Positions 1 to 5,310 of a stretch of 5,925 nucleotides of DNA are shown here, in pieces (the first letter of the stretch is position 1; each line of letters starts with the position of its first letter). Under the pieces are notes generated by a model. The model was given only the letters and a program-made list of their open reading frames with translations. It ran no database searches and was not told the DNA's origin. The stretch spans positions 1 through 5,925 of the forward strand of contig JAPTWT010000321.1 of the NCBI GenBank assembly GCA_028064935.1. Reading direction: 5' to 3'. The translations under genes and the position numbers were made by a program. Origin of the DNA: Gammaproteobacteria bacterium (GTDB taxonomy: Bacteria; Pseudomonadota; Gammaproteobacteria; Acidiferrobacterales; Acidiferrobacteraceae).

Positions 1-49
1 ACGGCGCCGTAAATCCCAAGAGCTTTTGGTACAGTTCGATATCGCGCAT
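1..49 (-). CDS. ISL3-family transposase, N-terminal fragment (runs off the left edge)
   Basis: An ATG at 49-47 on the minus strand opens a frame with no stop to the window edge, reading MRDIELYQKLLGFTAP. The pattern of an acidic residue, LY, then LLG and an AP pair is the start of ISL3-family transposases, in which a W usually follows and then a CxxC zinc-binding region. Neither of those is visible here. The full protein would be a DDE-type transposase of roughly 400 residues. No clear Shine-Dalgarno sequence precedes the ATG. The gene lies just downstream of ssb on the same strand, so ssb transcripts could run into it. Because only 16 residues are visible, the identification is moderate, and whether the gene is intact cannot be judged. 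Confidence 0.6.
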   Translation of the reverse strand, partial: MRDIELYQKLLGFTAP

Positions 50-110
50 AGGGGTGTAATACTTGCCTGCGGGGGCGCCTGATGCAAGCCCAATACCCCC
101 TTACCCACAC

Positions 111-126
111 GAAAGCCTGAAGACCC
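111..126 (-). repeat. Putative terminal inverted repeat of the ISL3-like element
   Basis: The minus strand from 126 to 111 reads GGGTCTTCAGGCTTTC, and the similarity may extend further towards 100. The GGGTCTT start resembles ISL3-family ends, and its placement about 77 bp upstream of the transposase start fits an IS terminus. The partner repeat would lie outside the window. The exact outer boundary (126, give or take a few bases) is an inference. Confidence 0.4.
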
Positions 127-134
127 AACTAAAA
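127..134. repeat. Candidate 8-bp target duplication overlapping the ssb stop
   Basis: If the IS ends at 126, the adjoining 8 bp (AACTAAAA on the plus strand) would be one copy of the target-site duplication. ISL3 elements usually generate 8-bp duplications and often choose AT-rich sites, and this is an unusually AT-rich octamer for such GC-rich DNA. It contains the ssb stop codon (129-131) and most of the last Phe codon. The second copy cannot be seen. Confidence 0.3.
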
Positions 135-605
135 TGGGATGTCGTCGTCGAAGTCCTCCCCGCCGCCCGGGGCCGGCGCCGACGACGGGGTCGATCGGCC
201 ACTCGGGCCGGATGCGGGCGAGTCGTAGGACAGGTCCGCGGGTGGCCCTTCGCCTCCGCCGGGACCGCCACGGCCACCCAGCATCTGCAGTTCGCTACCC
301 ACAATCTCGGTCGTGTAGCGGTCCTGCCCCGACTTGTCCTGCCACTTACGCGTCTGCAGGCGTCCCTCGACGTAGATCTGTGCCCCTTTCTTCAGGTACT
401 CGCTCGCGATTTCCGCAAGCTTTCCGAAGAATACGACCCGGTGCCACTCGGTCCGCTCCTGCTTCTCGCCGGTCGCCTTGTCCTTCCATGACTCGGAGGT
501 GGCGATATTCAGATTGGCCACCGCACCGCCGTTCGGCACGTAACGGATCTCCGGGTCCTTGCCGAGATTGCCTATCAGGATGACCTTGTTGATGCCGCGC
601 GCCAT
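129..605 (-). CDS. ssb: Single-stranded DNA-binding protein
   Basis: This gene encodes a 158-residue SSB, which coats single-stranded DNA in replication, recombination and repair and recruits partner proteins through its C-terminal tip. Residues 1-110 form the OB fold, starting [19 protein letters not shown]. Trp40, Trp54, Phe60 and Trp89 sit at the positions of the DNA-stacking aromatic residues of E. coli SSB. A short Gly/Pro/Ser-rich linker follows (about 110-148), and the protein ends in the acidic tip DFDDDIPF, which is intact. It is somewhat shorter than E. coli SSB, through the linker. The start at 605 is chosen over the in-frame ATG at 668 because it matches the family N-terminus and has a strong Shine-Dalgarno four bases upstream; the longer version adds 21 non-homologous residues. 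The gene is divergent from uvrA, as in E. coli. Its stop codon lies two bases from the putative IS end. Confidence 0.97.
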   Translation of the reverse strand: MARGINKVILIGNLGKDPEIRYVPNGGAVANLNIATSESWKDKATGEKQERTEWHRVVFFGKLAEIASEYLKKGAQIYVEGRLQTRKWQDKSGQDRYTTEIVGSELQMLGGRGGPGGGEGPPADLSYDSPASGPSGRSTPSSAPAPGGGEDFDDDIPF

Positions 606-609
606 AACG

Positions 610-617
610 CCTCCCTC
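610..617 (-). promoter_or_regulatory. ssb ribosome binding site
   Basis: The minus strand reads GAGGGAGG, then CGTT, then the ATG at 605. It is a near-consensus Shine-Dalgarno that decides for the start at 605 and against the upstream in-frame ATG at 668. Confidence 0.75.
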
Positions 618-627
618 GGGATGGAAA

Positions 628-645
628 CGGGCCCTGAAGGGCCCG
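628..645 (-). other. Perfect 7-bp GC hairpin in the ssb leader
   Basis: CGGGCCC-TGAA-GGGCCCG (plus strand) is a perfect 7-bp inverted repeat with a 4-base loop. In the ssb transcript it would fold 22 nt before the start codon and be followed by UUU. It lies just upstream of the Shine-Dalgarno, so it could affect mRNA stability, leader read-through or translation. The U-tract is too short for a confident intrinsic terminator. The fold is seen; the role is inference. Confidence 0.5.
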
Positions 646-714
646 CCGGCAGGGCGCGAGACCGTCATGGCCCGCGACCCCGCCTGGATAAGGCCTTAGT
701 TTATGTCACCCCCT

Positions 715-818
715 CGGCCTTGGATAGAGAGGGGCCCTGGACAATTCGGACCGCCGAACCCCTAGGTCTATGGTGCGCCATCGGCGGACTCAACCAGCCC
801 TTGGCGCACCGGCCTTGG
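715..818. repeat. 9-bp direct repeat CGGCCTTGG
   Basis: CGGCCTTGG occurs at 715-723 and exactly again at 810-818, flanking the interleaved inverted repeats. A related 8-mer, CCTTGGCG, occurs at 799-806 and 813-820. They may be paired protein binding sites, or chance in GC-rich DNA. Confidence 0.35.
751..810. repeat. Two interleaved inverted repeats with equal 30-bp period
   Basis: Repeat A is CCGCCGA (751-757) with its inverse TCGGCGG (781-787). Repeat B is GGTGCGCCA (772-780) with its inverse TGGCGCACC (802-810). In both, the second arm starts exactly 30 bp after the first, and the arms alternate A-B-A-B, so both stems cannot form as simple nested hairpins. Arm B1 is itself a near palindrome (TGGTGCGCCA). 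The arrangement could be an operator array for a dimeric regulator or an RNA with alternative or pseudoknotted folds. It lies about 115-170 bp upstream of uvrA. Confidence 0.45.
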
Positions 819-864
819 CGGGACCAAGCCACGGACAGGGCGCACGTGGCCATCCGTTCGCTCT

Positions 865-894
865 TTGCCTTTGCCTGGCCGTGCGCCGTATAGT
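865..894 (+). promoter_or_regulatory. Candidate sigma-70 promoter for uvrA
   Basis: A -35-like TTGCCT (865-870) and a -10-like TATAGT (889-894) are separated by 18 bp and face uvrA. Transcription would begin near 901, giving a leader of roughly 23 nt. No recognisable Shine-Dalgarno lies in CGGCCCGAAACAACCT just before the uvrA ATG. The -10 match is good and the -35 match partial. Confidence 0.45.
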
Positions 895-923
895 ACCCGA
901 TTTACTCCGGCCCGAAACAACCT

Positions 924-3800
924 ATGGACCTCATTCGTTTGCGGGGCGTGCGCACGCACAACCTGAAAAACCTCGACCTGGATCTGCCGCGCGACCGTCT
1001 TATCGTCATTACCGGGCTGTCGGGCTCGGGCAAGTCCTCGCTCGCGTTCGACACCTTGTATGCCGAAGGGCAACGCCGCTACGTAGAGTCCCTGTCTGCC
1101 TACGCGCGGCAGTTCCTGTCGCTCATGGCCAAACCCGACGTCGACCTGATCGAAGGGCTGTCCCCCGCGATCTCCATCGAACAAAAGAGCACCTCGCACA
1201 ATCCTCGCTCCACGGTCGGGACCGTTACCGAGATCTACGATTATCTGCGACTGCTCTACGCGCGCGTGGGTGAACCGCGCTGCCCGCGGCACGATGTCGC
1301 CCTGGACGCCAAGACCGTGACGCAAATGGTCGACGAGGCCCTGACCCTCCCCCCCGGGACCAAGGCCATGGTGCTGGCGCCGGTCATATCGGGACGCAAG
1401 GGCGAGGCCTTGAACAAGCTCGAGGAACTGAAGGCGCGCGGCTATGTCCGTGCGCGCATCGATGGACAGGTGGTCGAGCTTGGCGAGGCCCCGCCGCTTG
1501 CCAAGACCCAAAAACACACGGTCGAAGCGGTGGTCGACCGCCTGGTGCTGCGCCCTGGGCAGGAGTCGCGGCTCGCCGAGTCCTTCGAGAACGCCTTGTC
1601 GCTGTCGGAAGGTCTCGTGCGCCTCGTGACCCTGCCCGGCGATGGCGAGGTGGCGCAGGAATTGCTGTTCTCGGCGCGCTACGCCTGCCCCCATTGCGGC
1701 TTCAGTCTCGCGGAACTGGAGCCGCGGATCTTTTCTTTCAATAACCCCGCCGGCGCCTGTCCGAGCTGCGACGGTCTCGGCGTTCGCCAGTTCTTCGACC
1801 CCGAACGCCTCATACAAGACCCGACCTTGAGCCTGCCGGCGGGCGCAATACGCGGATGGGACCGCCGCAACCCATTCTATTTTCAGCTCCTGGAGTCGAT
1901 CACCCGGTACTATGGCGTCGATATCGAGACCCCCTTCGAGGACCTCCCCAAAAAGGTCCGGCAGGTCATCCTGTATGGCAGTGGCGAGGAGTCGATCACC
2001 TTCAGCTATGTGGACCGCGGACGGCGGCATCGACGCAAACACCCGTTCGAGGGCGTGATCCCCAACATGGAACGCCGCTATCGCGACACGGAGTCGGCCA
2101 GCGTACGGGACGAACTCGCGCGCTTTATCGGCAACCAGGTCTGCGAGGCCTGCGCCGGCAGCCGGCTGCGCGAGGAGGCGCGCAACGTATTCATCGACGC
2201 GCGCGCCATCCATGAGGTCACGGGGCTATCCATTCACGAGGCCCATGGATTCTTTCAGCACCTGCTGCTCCCCGGCCAGCGCGGGGTGATCGCCGCCAAG
2301 ATCATCCACGAGATCAGCGAGCGCCTCAAATTTCTCGTGAACGTGGGCCTCGATTACCTGACCCTCGCGCGTTCCGCGGAGACCCTGTCAGGCGGCGAGG
2401 CACAGCGCATCCGGCTGGCATCGCAGATCGGCGCGGGACTGGTCGGCGTCATGTACGTCCTGGACGAGCCGTCCATCGGCCTGCACCAACGTGATAATGG
2501 CCGCCTGCTCGCGACCCTGGAGACCCTGCGCGACATGGGCAACACCGTCATCGTCGTCGAACACGACGAGGAGGCGATCCTGGCCGCCGACCACGTCGTG
2601 GATGTCGGCCCCGGCGCCGGGGTTCACGGCGGGCGGATCGTGGCCCAAGGGACTCCCGCGCAGATCATGGAAAACCCCGATTCCCTGACCGGGAAATACC
2701 TAAAGGGTGTCGAGGAGATCCCGGTACCGCCGATGCGCCGCAGCGGGCAGGGCGAGATCGTGATCCGTGGGGCGCGCGGCAACAACCTGCGCGGCATCGA
2801 CGTAGGCATCCCGGTCGCGGCCCTGACCTGCGTGACCGGGGTCTCCGGGTCGGGCAAATCCACACTCATCAACGATACACTGTATGCCGCCGCCGCCAAC
2901 CATCTGAACAAAACGCGACTGGATGTCGCGGCGCACAGCAGCATCGATGGCCTGGAGGCCTTCGACAAGGTCGTCGACATCGATCAAAGCCCGATCGGGC
3001 GGACACCGCGCTCCAATCCGGCCACGTATACCGGCCTTTTTACCCCCCTGCGCGACCTCTTCGCCGCCACCGTCGAGGCCCGTGAGCGCGGATTCGGTCC
3101 AGGGCGGTTCTCATTCAATGTCCGTGGCGGACGCTGCGAGGCCTGCGAGGGCGATGGTCTCGTCAAAGTCGAGATGCACTTCCTGCCCGACATGTATGTG
3201 CCGTGCGATATCTGCAAGGGCATGCGCTACAACCGCGAGACACTCGAGATCCGCTACAAGGGCCGGACCATCCACGAGATCCTGCAGATGACCGTGGAGG
3301 AGGCCCTGACCTTCTTCGAGGCCGTCCCGGCGATACGCCGCAAGCTCGAGACCCTGACCGACGTGGGGCTCGCCTACCTCACTCTCGGGCAGTCGGCAAC
3401 GACCCTGTCCGGCGGTGAGGCGCAACGCATCAAGCTTGCGCGCGAGCTCTCGAAACGTGACACCGGGCGGACGCTCTACATCCTCGACGAGCCGACCACG
3501 GGCCTCCATTTCCACGATATCCGCCAATTGATCGGCGTACTCCAGACATTGACGGACCGGGGCAACACCGTGGTCGTCATCGAGCACAATCTCGACGTCA
3601 TAAAGACTGCGGATTACCTCGTGGACCTCGGCCCGGAAGGTGGTAGCGGCGGCGGCCGCGTGGTCGCCAGCGGCACGCCCGAGGCAGTGGCCGCCCACCT
3701 CTCGTCGCACACCGGGCGCTACCTGCGGCAGGTCCTCGAGCGCCATGGGCGCCCCTCCGCGGCCTCAGTCCAGGATCAACAGCGGGTCGGCAAGCTGTAG
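924..3800 (+). CDS. uvrA: Excinuclease ABC subunit A (UvrA)
   Basis: UvrA is the damage-sensing ATPase of nucleotide excision repair. As a dimer it scans DNA, loads UvrB at lesions, and leaves before UvrC cuts. At 958 residues this copy is full length (about 940 in E. coli). It has two ABC modules: Walker A GLSGSGKS with Lys37, signature LSGGE at 488-492 and Walker B LDEP at 513-516 in the first; Walker A GVSGSGKS with Lys645, LSGGE from 828 and LDEP at 854-857 in the second. The UvrB-binding and insertion regions lie between Lys37 and the first signature. Zinc-binding cysteine pairs are present at 255/258 with 279/282, and at 738/741 with 761/764. The start [16 protein letters not shown] matches the family N-terminus. 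The gene is divergent from ssb. Its last 36 bp overlap the convergent SAM hydrolase gene. No damage to any key motif is visible. Confidence 0.98.
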   Translation: MDLIRLRGVRTHNLKNLDLDLPRDRLIVITGLSGSGKSSLAFDTLYAEGQRRYVESLSAYARQFLSLMAKPDVDLIEGLSPAISIEQKSTSHNPRSTVGTVTEIYDYLRLLYARVGEPRCPRHDVALDAKTVTQMVDEALTLPPGTKAMVLAPVISGRKGEALNKLEELKARGYVRARIDGQVVELGEAPPLAKTQKHTVEAVVDRLVLRPGQESRLAESFENALSLSEGLVRLVTLPGDGEVAQELLFSARYACPHCGFSLAELEPRIFSFNNPAGACPSCDGLGVRQFFDPERLIQDPTLSLPAGAIRGWDRRNPFYFQLLESITRYYGVDIETPFEDLPKKVRQVILYGSGEESITFSYVDRGRRHRRKHPFEGVIPNMERRYRDTESASVRDELARFIGNQVCEACAGSRLREEARNVFIDARAIHEVTGLSIHEAHGFFQHLLLPGQRGVIAAKIIHEISERLKFLVNVGLDYLTLARSAETLSGGEAQRIRLASQIGAGLVGVMYVLDEPSIGLHQRDNGRLLATLETLRDMGNTVIVVEHDEEAILAADHVVDVGPGAGVHGGRIVAQGTPAQIMENPDSLTGKYLKGVEEIPVPPMRRSGQGEIVIRGARGNNLRGIDVGIPVAALTCVTGVSGSGKSTLINDTLYAAAANHLNKTRLDVAAHSSIDGLEAFDKVVDIDQSPIGRTPRSNPATYTGLFTPLRDLFAATVEARERGFGPGRFSFNVRGGRCEACEGDGLVKVEMHFLPDMYVPCDICKGMRYNRETLEIRYKGRTIHEILQMTVEEALTFFEAVPAIRRKLETLTDVGLAYLTLGQSATTLSGGEAQRIKLARELSKRDTGRTLYILDEPTTGLHFHDIRQLIGVLQTLTDRGNTVVVIEHNLDVIKTADYLVDLGPEGGSGGGRVVASGTPEAVAAHLSSHTGRYLRQVLERHGRPSAASVQDQQRVGKL

Positions 3801-4478
3801 GCCCAGGATCGCGGCCGCCGAGCCCTCGCGGACGGCGATCTCGATCAAGCCGTTGGCGTTTTCGTAAAAAAACGGCTCCCCGGGCGCGCCCTCGGCAAAA
3901 AAACGTGCGCGCTTTAAGCGACGGCCTCCGGCCATGAGTGCGCGCAACCCCGGGCGCGCGCGCAGGCCGGTTACGGCATTCCCGTAGTGATCGATGAACA
4001 GCACGCGCGCCCAGTCGTCGGGCCAATCGGAAAACCGCGTCAAAGGCGCAGGACGGGCGCTCGGGCGGGCACCGCGCGCCAGGGCCGCGGCCGCCGGCGC
4101 GAACACATCGCGTCCATGAAAGGTAGGCGCGACTTTAGCCGGTATGGTCAGGGCCTCGCAGGACTCCACCCCGTCGCGCCGCGCCACCATCTCGAAAAGA
4201 CCATTGTCGGGACCGACGTAGATGCGTCCACCGGCGCGCAAGACAATGGCATGGCGCGCACCACCCACCCCCGGATCGACGACCGCCATGATCACCGCGT
4301 CCGCCGGGACATCACGGCAATAGGCGTAGAGGAGGTAGGCGCTGGCCTGGATTGCGAAATTGGGCAGATCATGAAAGAGATCGATGACCGGAACCCCGGG
4401 CGCGCCTTCTGCAAGCCGCAGGCGCACCTGACCCACATAGGGATCGGCCGCCCCGAAATCGGTGAGCAACACAATCAT
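3765..4478 (-). CDS. SAM hydrolase / SAM hydroxide adenosyltransferase family protein (DUF62)
   Basis: This 237-residue cytosolic protein belongs to the family that splits S-adenosylmethionine with water or hydroxide into adenosine and methionine; related enzymes are fluorinases and chlorinases that use halide instead. Visible motifs are LTDFG at 5-9 followed by [18 protein letters not shown] with Asp68 and Arg75, GPDNG at 89-93, FHGRD with His121, and DHYGN at 163-167. Asp68, Arg75 and His121 fit the Asp-Arg-His triad of the hydroxide-using members. The C-terminal domain ends with the usual Gly, Ala-Ala and LGL pattern. The residue after the GN..T motif is Gly rather than the common Asn. The ATG at 4478 starts directly at the first beta strand; no strong Shine-Dalgarno precedes it. 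The gene lies 55 bp after the glycosyltransferase and overlaps uvrA tail-to-tail. Family assignment is firm, but the physiological role is not known from context. Confidence 0.9.
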   Translation of the reverse strand: MIVLLTDFGAADPYVGQVRLRLAEGAPGVPVIDLFHDLPNFAIQASAYLLYAYCRDVPADAVIMAVVDPGVGGARHAIVLRAGGRIYVGPDNGLFEMVARRDGVESCEALTIPAKVAPTFHGRDVFAPAAAALARGARPSARPAPLTRFSDWPDDWARVLFIDHYGNAVTGLRARPGLRALMAGGRRLKRARFFAEGAPGEPFFYENANGLIEIAVREGSAAAILGLQLADPLLILD

Positions 4479-4506
4479 CGCGTGAGTCTAGCACCGTTGG
4501 CCCAAG

Positions 4507-4523
4507 GCCCATCCCGAATGGGC
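4507..4523. other. Small hairpin between glycosyltransferase and SAM hydrolase genes
   Basis: GCCCAT (4507-4512) and ATGGGC (4518-4523) form a perfect 6-bp stem with a 5-base loop. It lies 11 bp past the glycosyltransferase stop and about 28 bp before the SAM hydrolase start. No U-tract follows on the minus-strand transcript, so it is not a standard intrinsic terminator. It might mark a partial break or an mRNA processing point between the two genes. Confidence 0.35.
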
Positions 4524-4533
4524 GATCGGATCC

Positions 4534-5310
4534 TTACAACGTCAACACGCGCGGCGCGTCCACGCGCCGATCGGTGATGGTCGTCGGCAATTCCTGATGA
4601 TAGGCCCGCGAAGGCAGGAGCCCGCAACCCCCGAACCGGGCCATGACCTTCAGTTGCGCCAGCACGTCCTCCCCGCAGTGGTCCGCTGGCAGATGGCGCC
4701 AGAAGGAAAACCCTCCGACCGCACGCAGGGCCGCGACATCATAGAGCACGCACCCCCCTATCCAGGCGACGCGATAACGCTGGTAACCGCTCACATTGCG
4801 CCCTACATGATAGAGATTGGCGGCATTATGGAGACGATGGCGGGCCCATGCCGGCGACTGCGGGGTCACCGTCTCGGGGACTACCGGCCCCTGCCAGAAC
4901 TCGATCTCCTGCTCATGGGGGCGTTCGTCGTCCCGAAAACTGAGCCCGATAACGCCGTACCCCACGAAGCCGCAGCCCTCGGCCTTCAGGGTGGCAAGCA
5001 ACGGGGGCAGGGCACCGGGCCCCAGAATCACATCATCGTCGAGGAACAGGGCCTGGGGCGCGCGCGCCTCTGCGAGCAGAAAGGCGCGCTGTTCCGCGAG
5101 ACCGCGGCGCGGCAGATGGCGATGCCAGACAAGCCGGTGCCCCTGGGCCTCGAGGACCCGGGCCACGGCCTGCACCTCCGCGACCGATGCGGCCGGCACG
5201 TCGCCCTGATCGGATACCACCACGCGCAGCGGCACGCCCTGGCCAAGCAGGCTCGCGAGCGTCACGGCCAGCGCGGCCGGCCGGTTGTAAGTCGGTATCA
5301 GGACATCCAC
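4534..5310 (-). CDS. Family 2 (GT-A fold) glycosyltransferase
   Basis: This 258-residue protein is a single-domain GT-A glycosyltransferase that would move a sugar from a nucleotide-activated donor to an unknown acceptor at the cytoplasmic side. It opens with VLIPTYNRPAAL (residues 3-14), the nucleotide-binding start of the fold. An LFLDDDV segment at 88-94 gives the metal- and donor-binding DxD, and GEDV at 213-216 lies where the catalytic base is normally found. A central stretch (about 138-172) is rich in Trp, His and Asn and ends in HNAANLYHVG. No membrane segment is evident. The start is a GTG at 5310 whose first base is the last base of the hldE TAG stop (TAGTG), which suggests translational coupling; no good Shine-Dalgarno is seen. 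The context favours a role in heptose-containing glycan or LPS core assembly. Donor and acceptor cannot be read from the sequence. Confidence 0.85.
   Translation of the reverse strand: MDVLIPTYNRPAALAVTLASLLGQGVPLRVVVSDQGDVPAASVAEVQAVARVLEAQGHRLVWHRHLPRRGLAEQRAFLLAEARAPQALFLDDDVILGPGALPPLLATLKAEGCGFVGYGVIGLSFRDDERPHEQEIEFWQGPVVPETVTPQSPAWARHRLHNAANLYHVGRNVSGYQRYRVAWIGGCVLYDVAALRAVGGFSFWRHLPADHCGEDVLAQLKVMARFGGCGLLPSRAYHQELPTTITDRRVDAPRVLTL

Larger units (their letters stand above)
1..126 (-). mobile_element. ISL3-family insertion sequence, promoter-side end (partial)
   Basis: The window begins inside what looks like an ISL3-family insertion sequence whose transposase reads leftwards off the edge. 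Two signs support this. First, the 16 visible codons at 49-2 match the typical N-terminus of ISL3 transposases. Second, reading the minus strand from 126, the sequence starts GGGTCTTCAGGCTTTC, and a GG-rich start followed by TCTT is typical of ISL3 terminal inverted repeats. About 77 bp of leader lie between this terminus and the start codon; it contains a small inverted repeat, CTTGC (62-66) with GCAAG (84-88). The other end of the element is outside the window, so neither the inverted repeat pair nor the target duplication can be confirmed here. The family call is from memory of the protein N-terminus and terminus style. Confidence 0.55.
606..923. other. ssb-uvrA divergent intergenic region
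   Basis: This 318-bp spacer separates the divergent ssb and uvrA start codons. I see no convincing gene in it: the plus-strand frame 621-893 has no recognisable content and covers the regulatory signals. It holds the ssb ribosome binding site, a leader hairpin (628-645), interleaved inverted repeats (751-810), a 9-bp direct repeat (715-723 and 810-818), an adjacent 8-bp repeat CCTTGGCG (799-806 and 813-820), and a candidate uvrA promoter (865-894). No CTGT-N8-ACAG LexA box, nor the looser CTG-N10-CAG, was found by eye, unlike the SOS-controlled ssb-uvrA spacer of E. coli. I could not identify a convincing ssb promoter. Confidence 0.8.

Noticed and set aside
63..583. Plus-strand frames opposite ssb (63-491, 134-583)
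   Set aside because: They are Arg/Pro-rich shadows of ssb, which is certain from its OB fold and acidic tip.
606..668. Longer ssb version starting at the ATG at 668
   Set aside because: The extra 21 residues are outside the conserved family N-terminus and would place the leader hairpin and the strong Shine-Dalgarno inside the coding region.
739..744. TTGTCC on the minus strand as the ssb -35 box
   Set aside because: No acceptable -10 lies at 16-18 bp; the nearest AT-rich candidate (698-703) is far too distant, so no ssb promoter is called.
621..893. A 90-codon plus-strand frame filling the ssb-uvrA spacer
   Set aside because: It has no recognisable protein features and no ribosome binding site. 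It covers the ssb leader hairpin and ends at the uvrA promoter candidate.
768..2213. A 481-codon open frame antisense to uvrA
   Set aside because: It lies wholly opposite clearly coding uvrA sequence and its leader. Its product is rich in Arg, Gly, His and Gln with no recognisable domain, as expected from the shadow of a GC-rich gene.
3111..3746. A 211-codon minus-strand frame opposite the end of uvrA
   Set aside because: It is antisense to the second ATPase module of uvrA and shows no family resemblance.
4507..4523. Intrinsic terminator after the glycosyltransferase gene
   Set aside because: The hairpin is real but no U-tract follows on the transcribed strand, so it is listed only as a hairpin.
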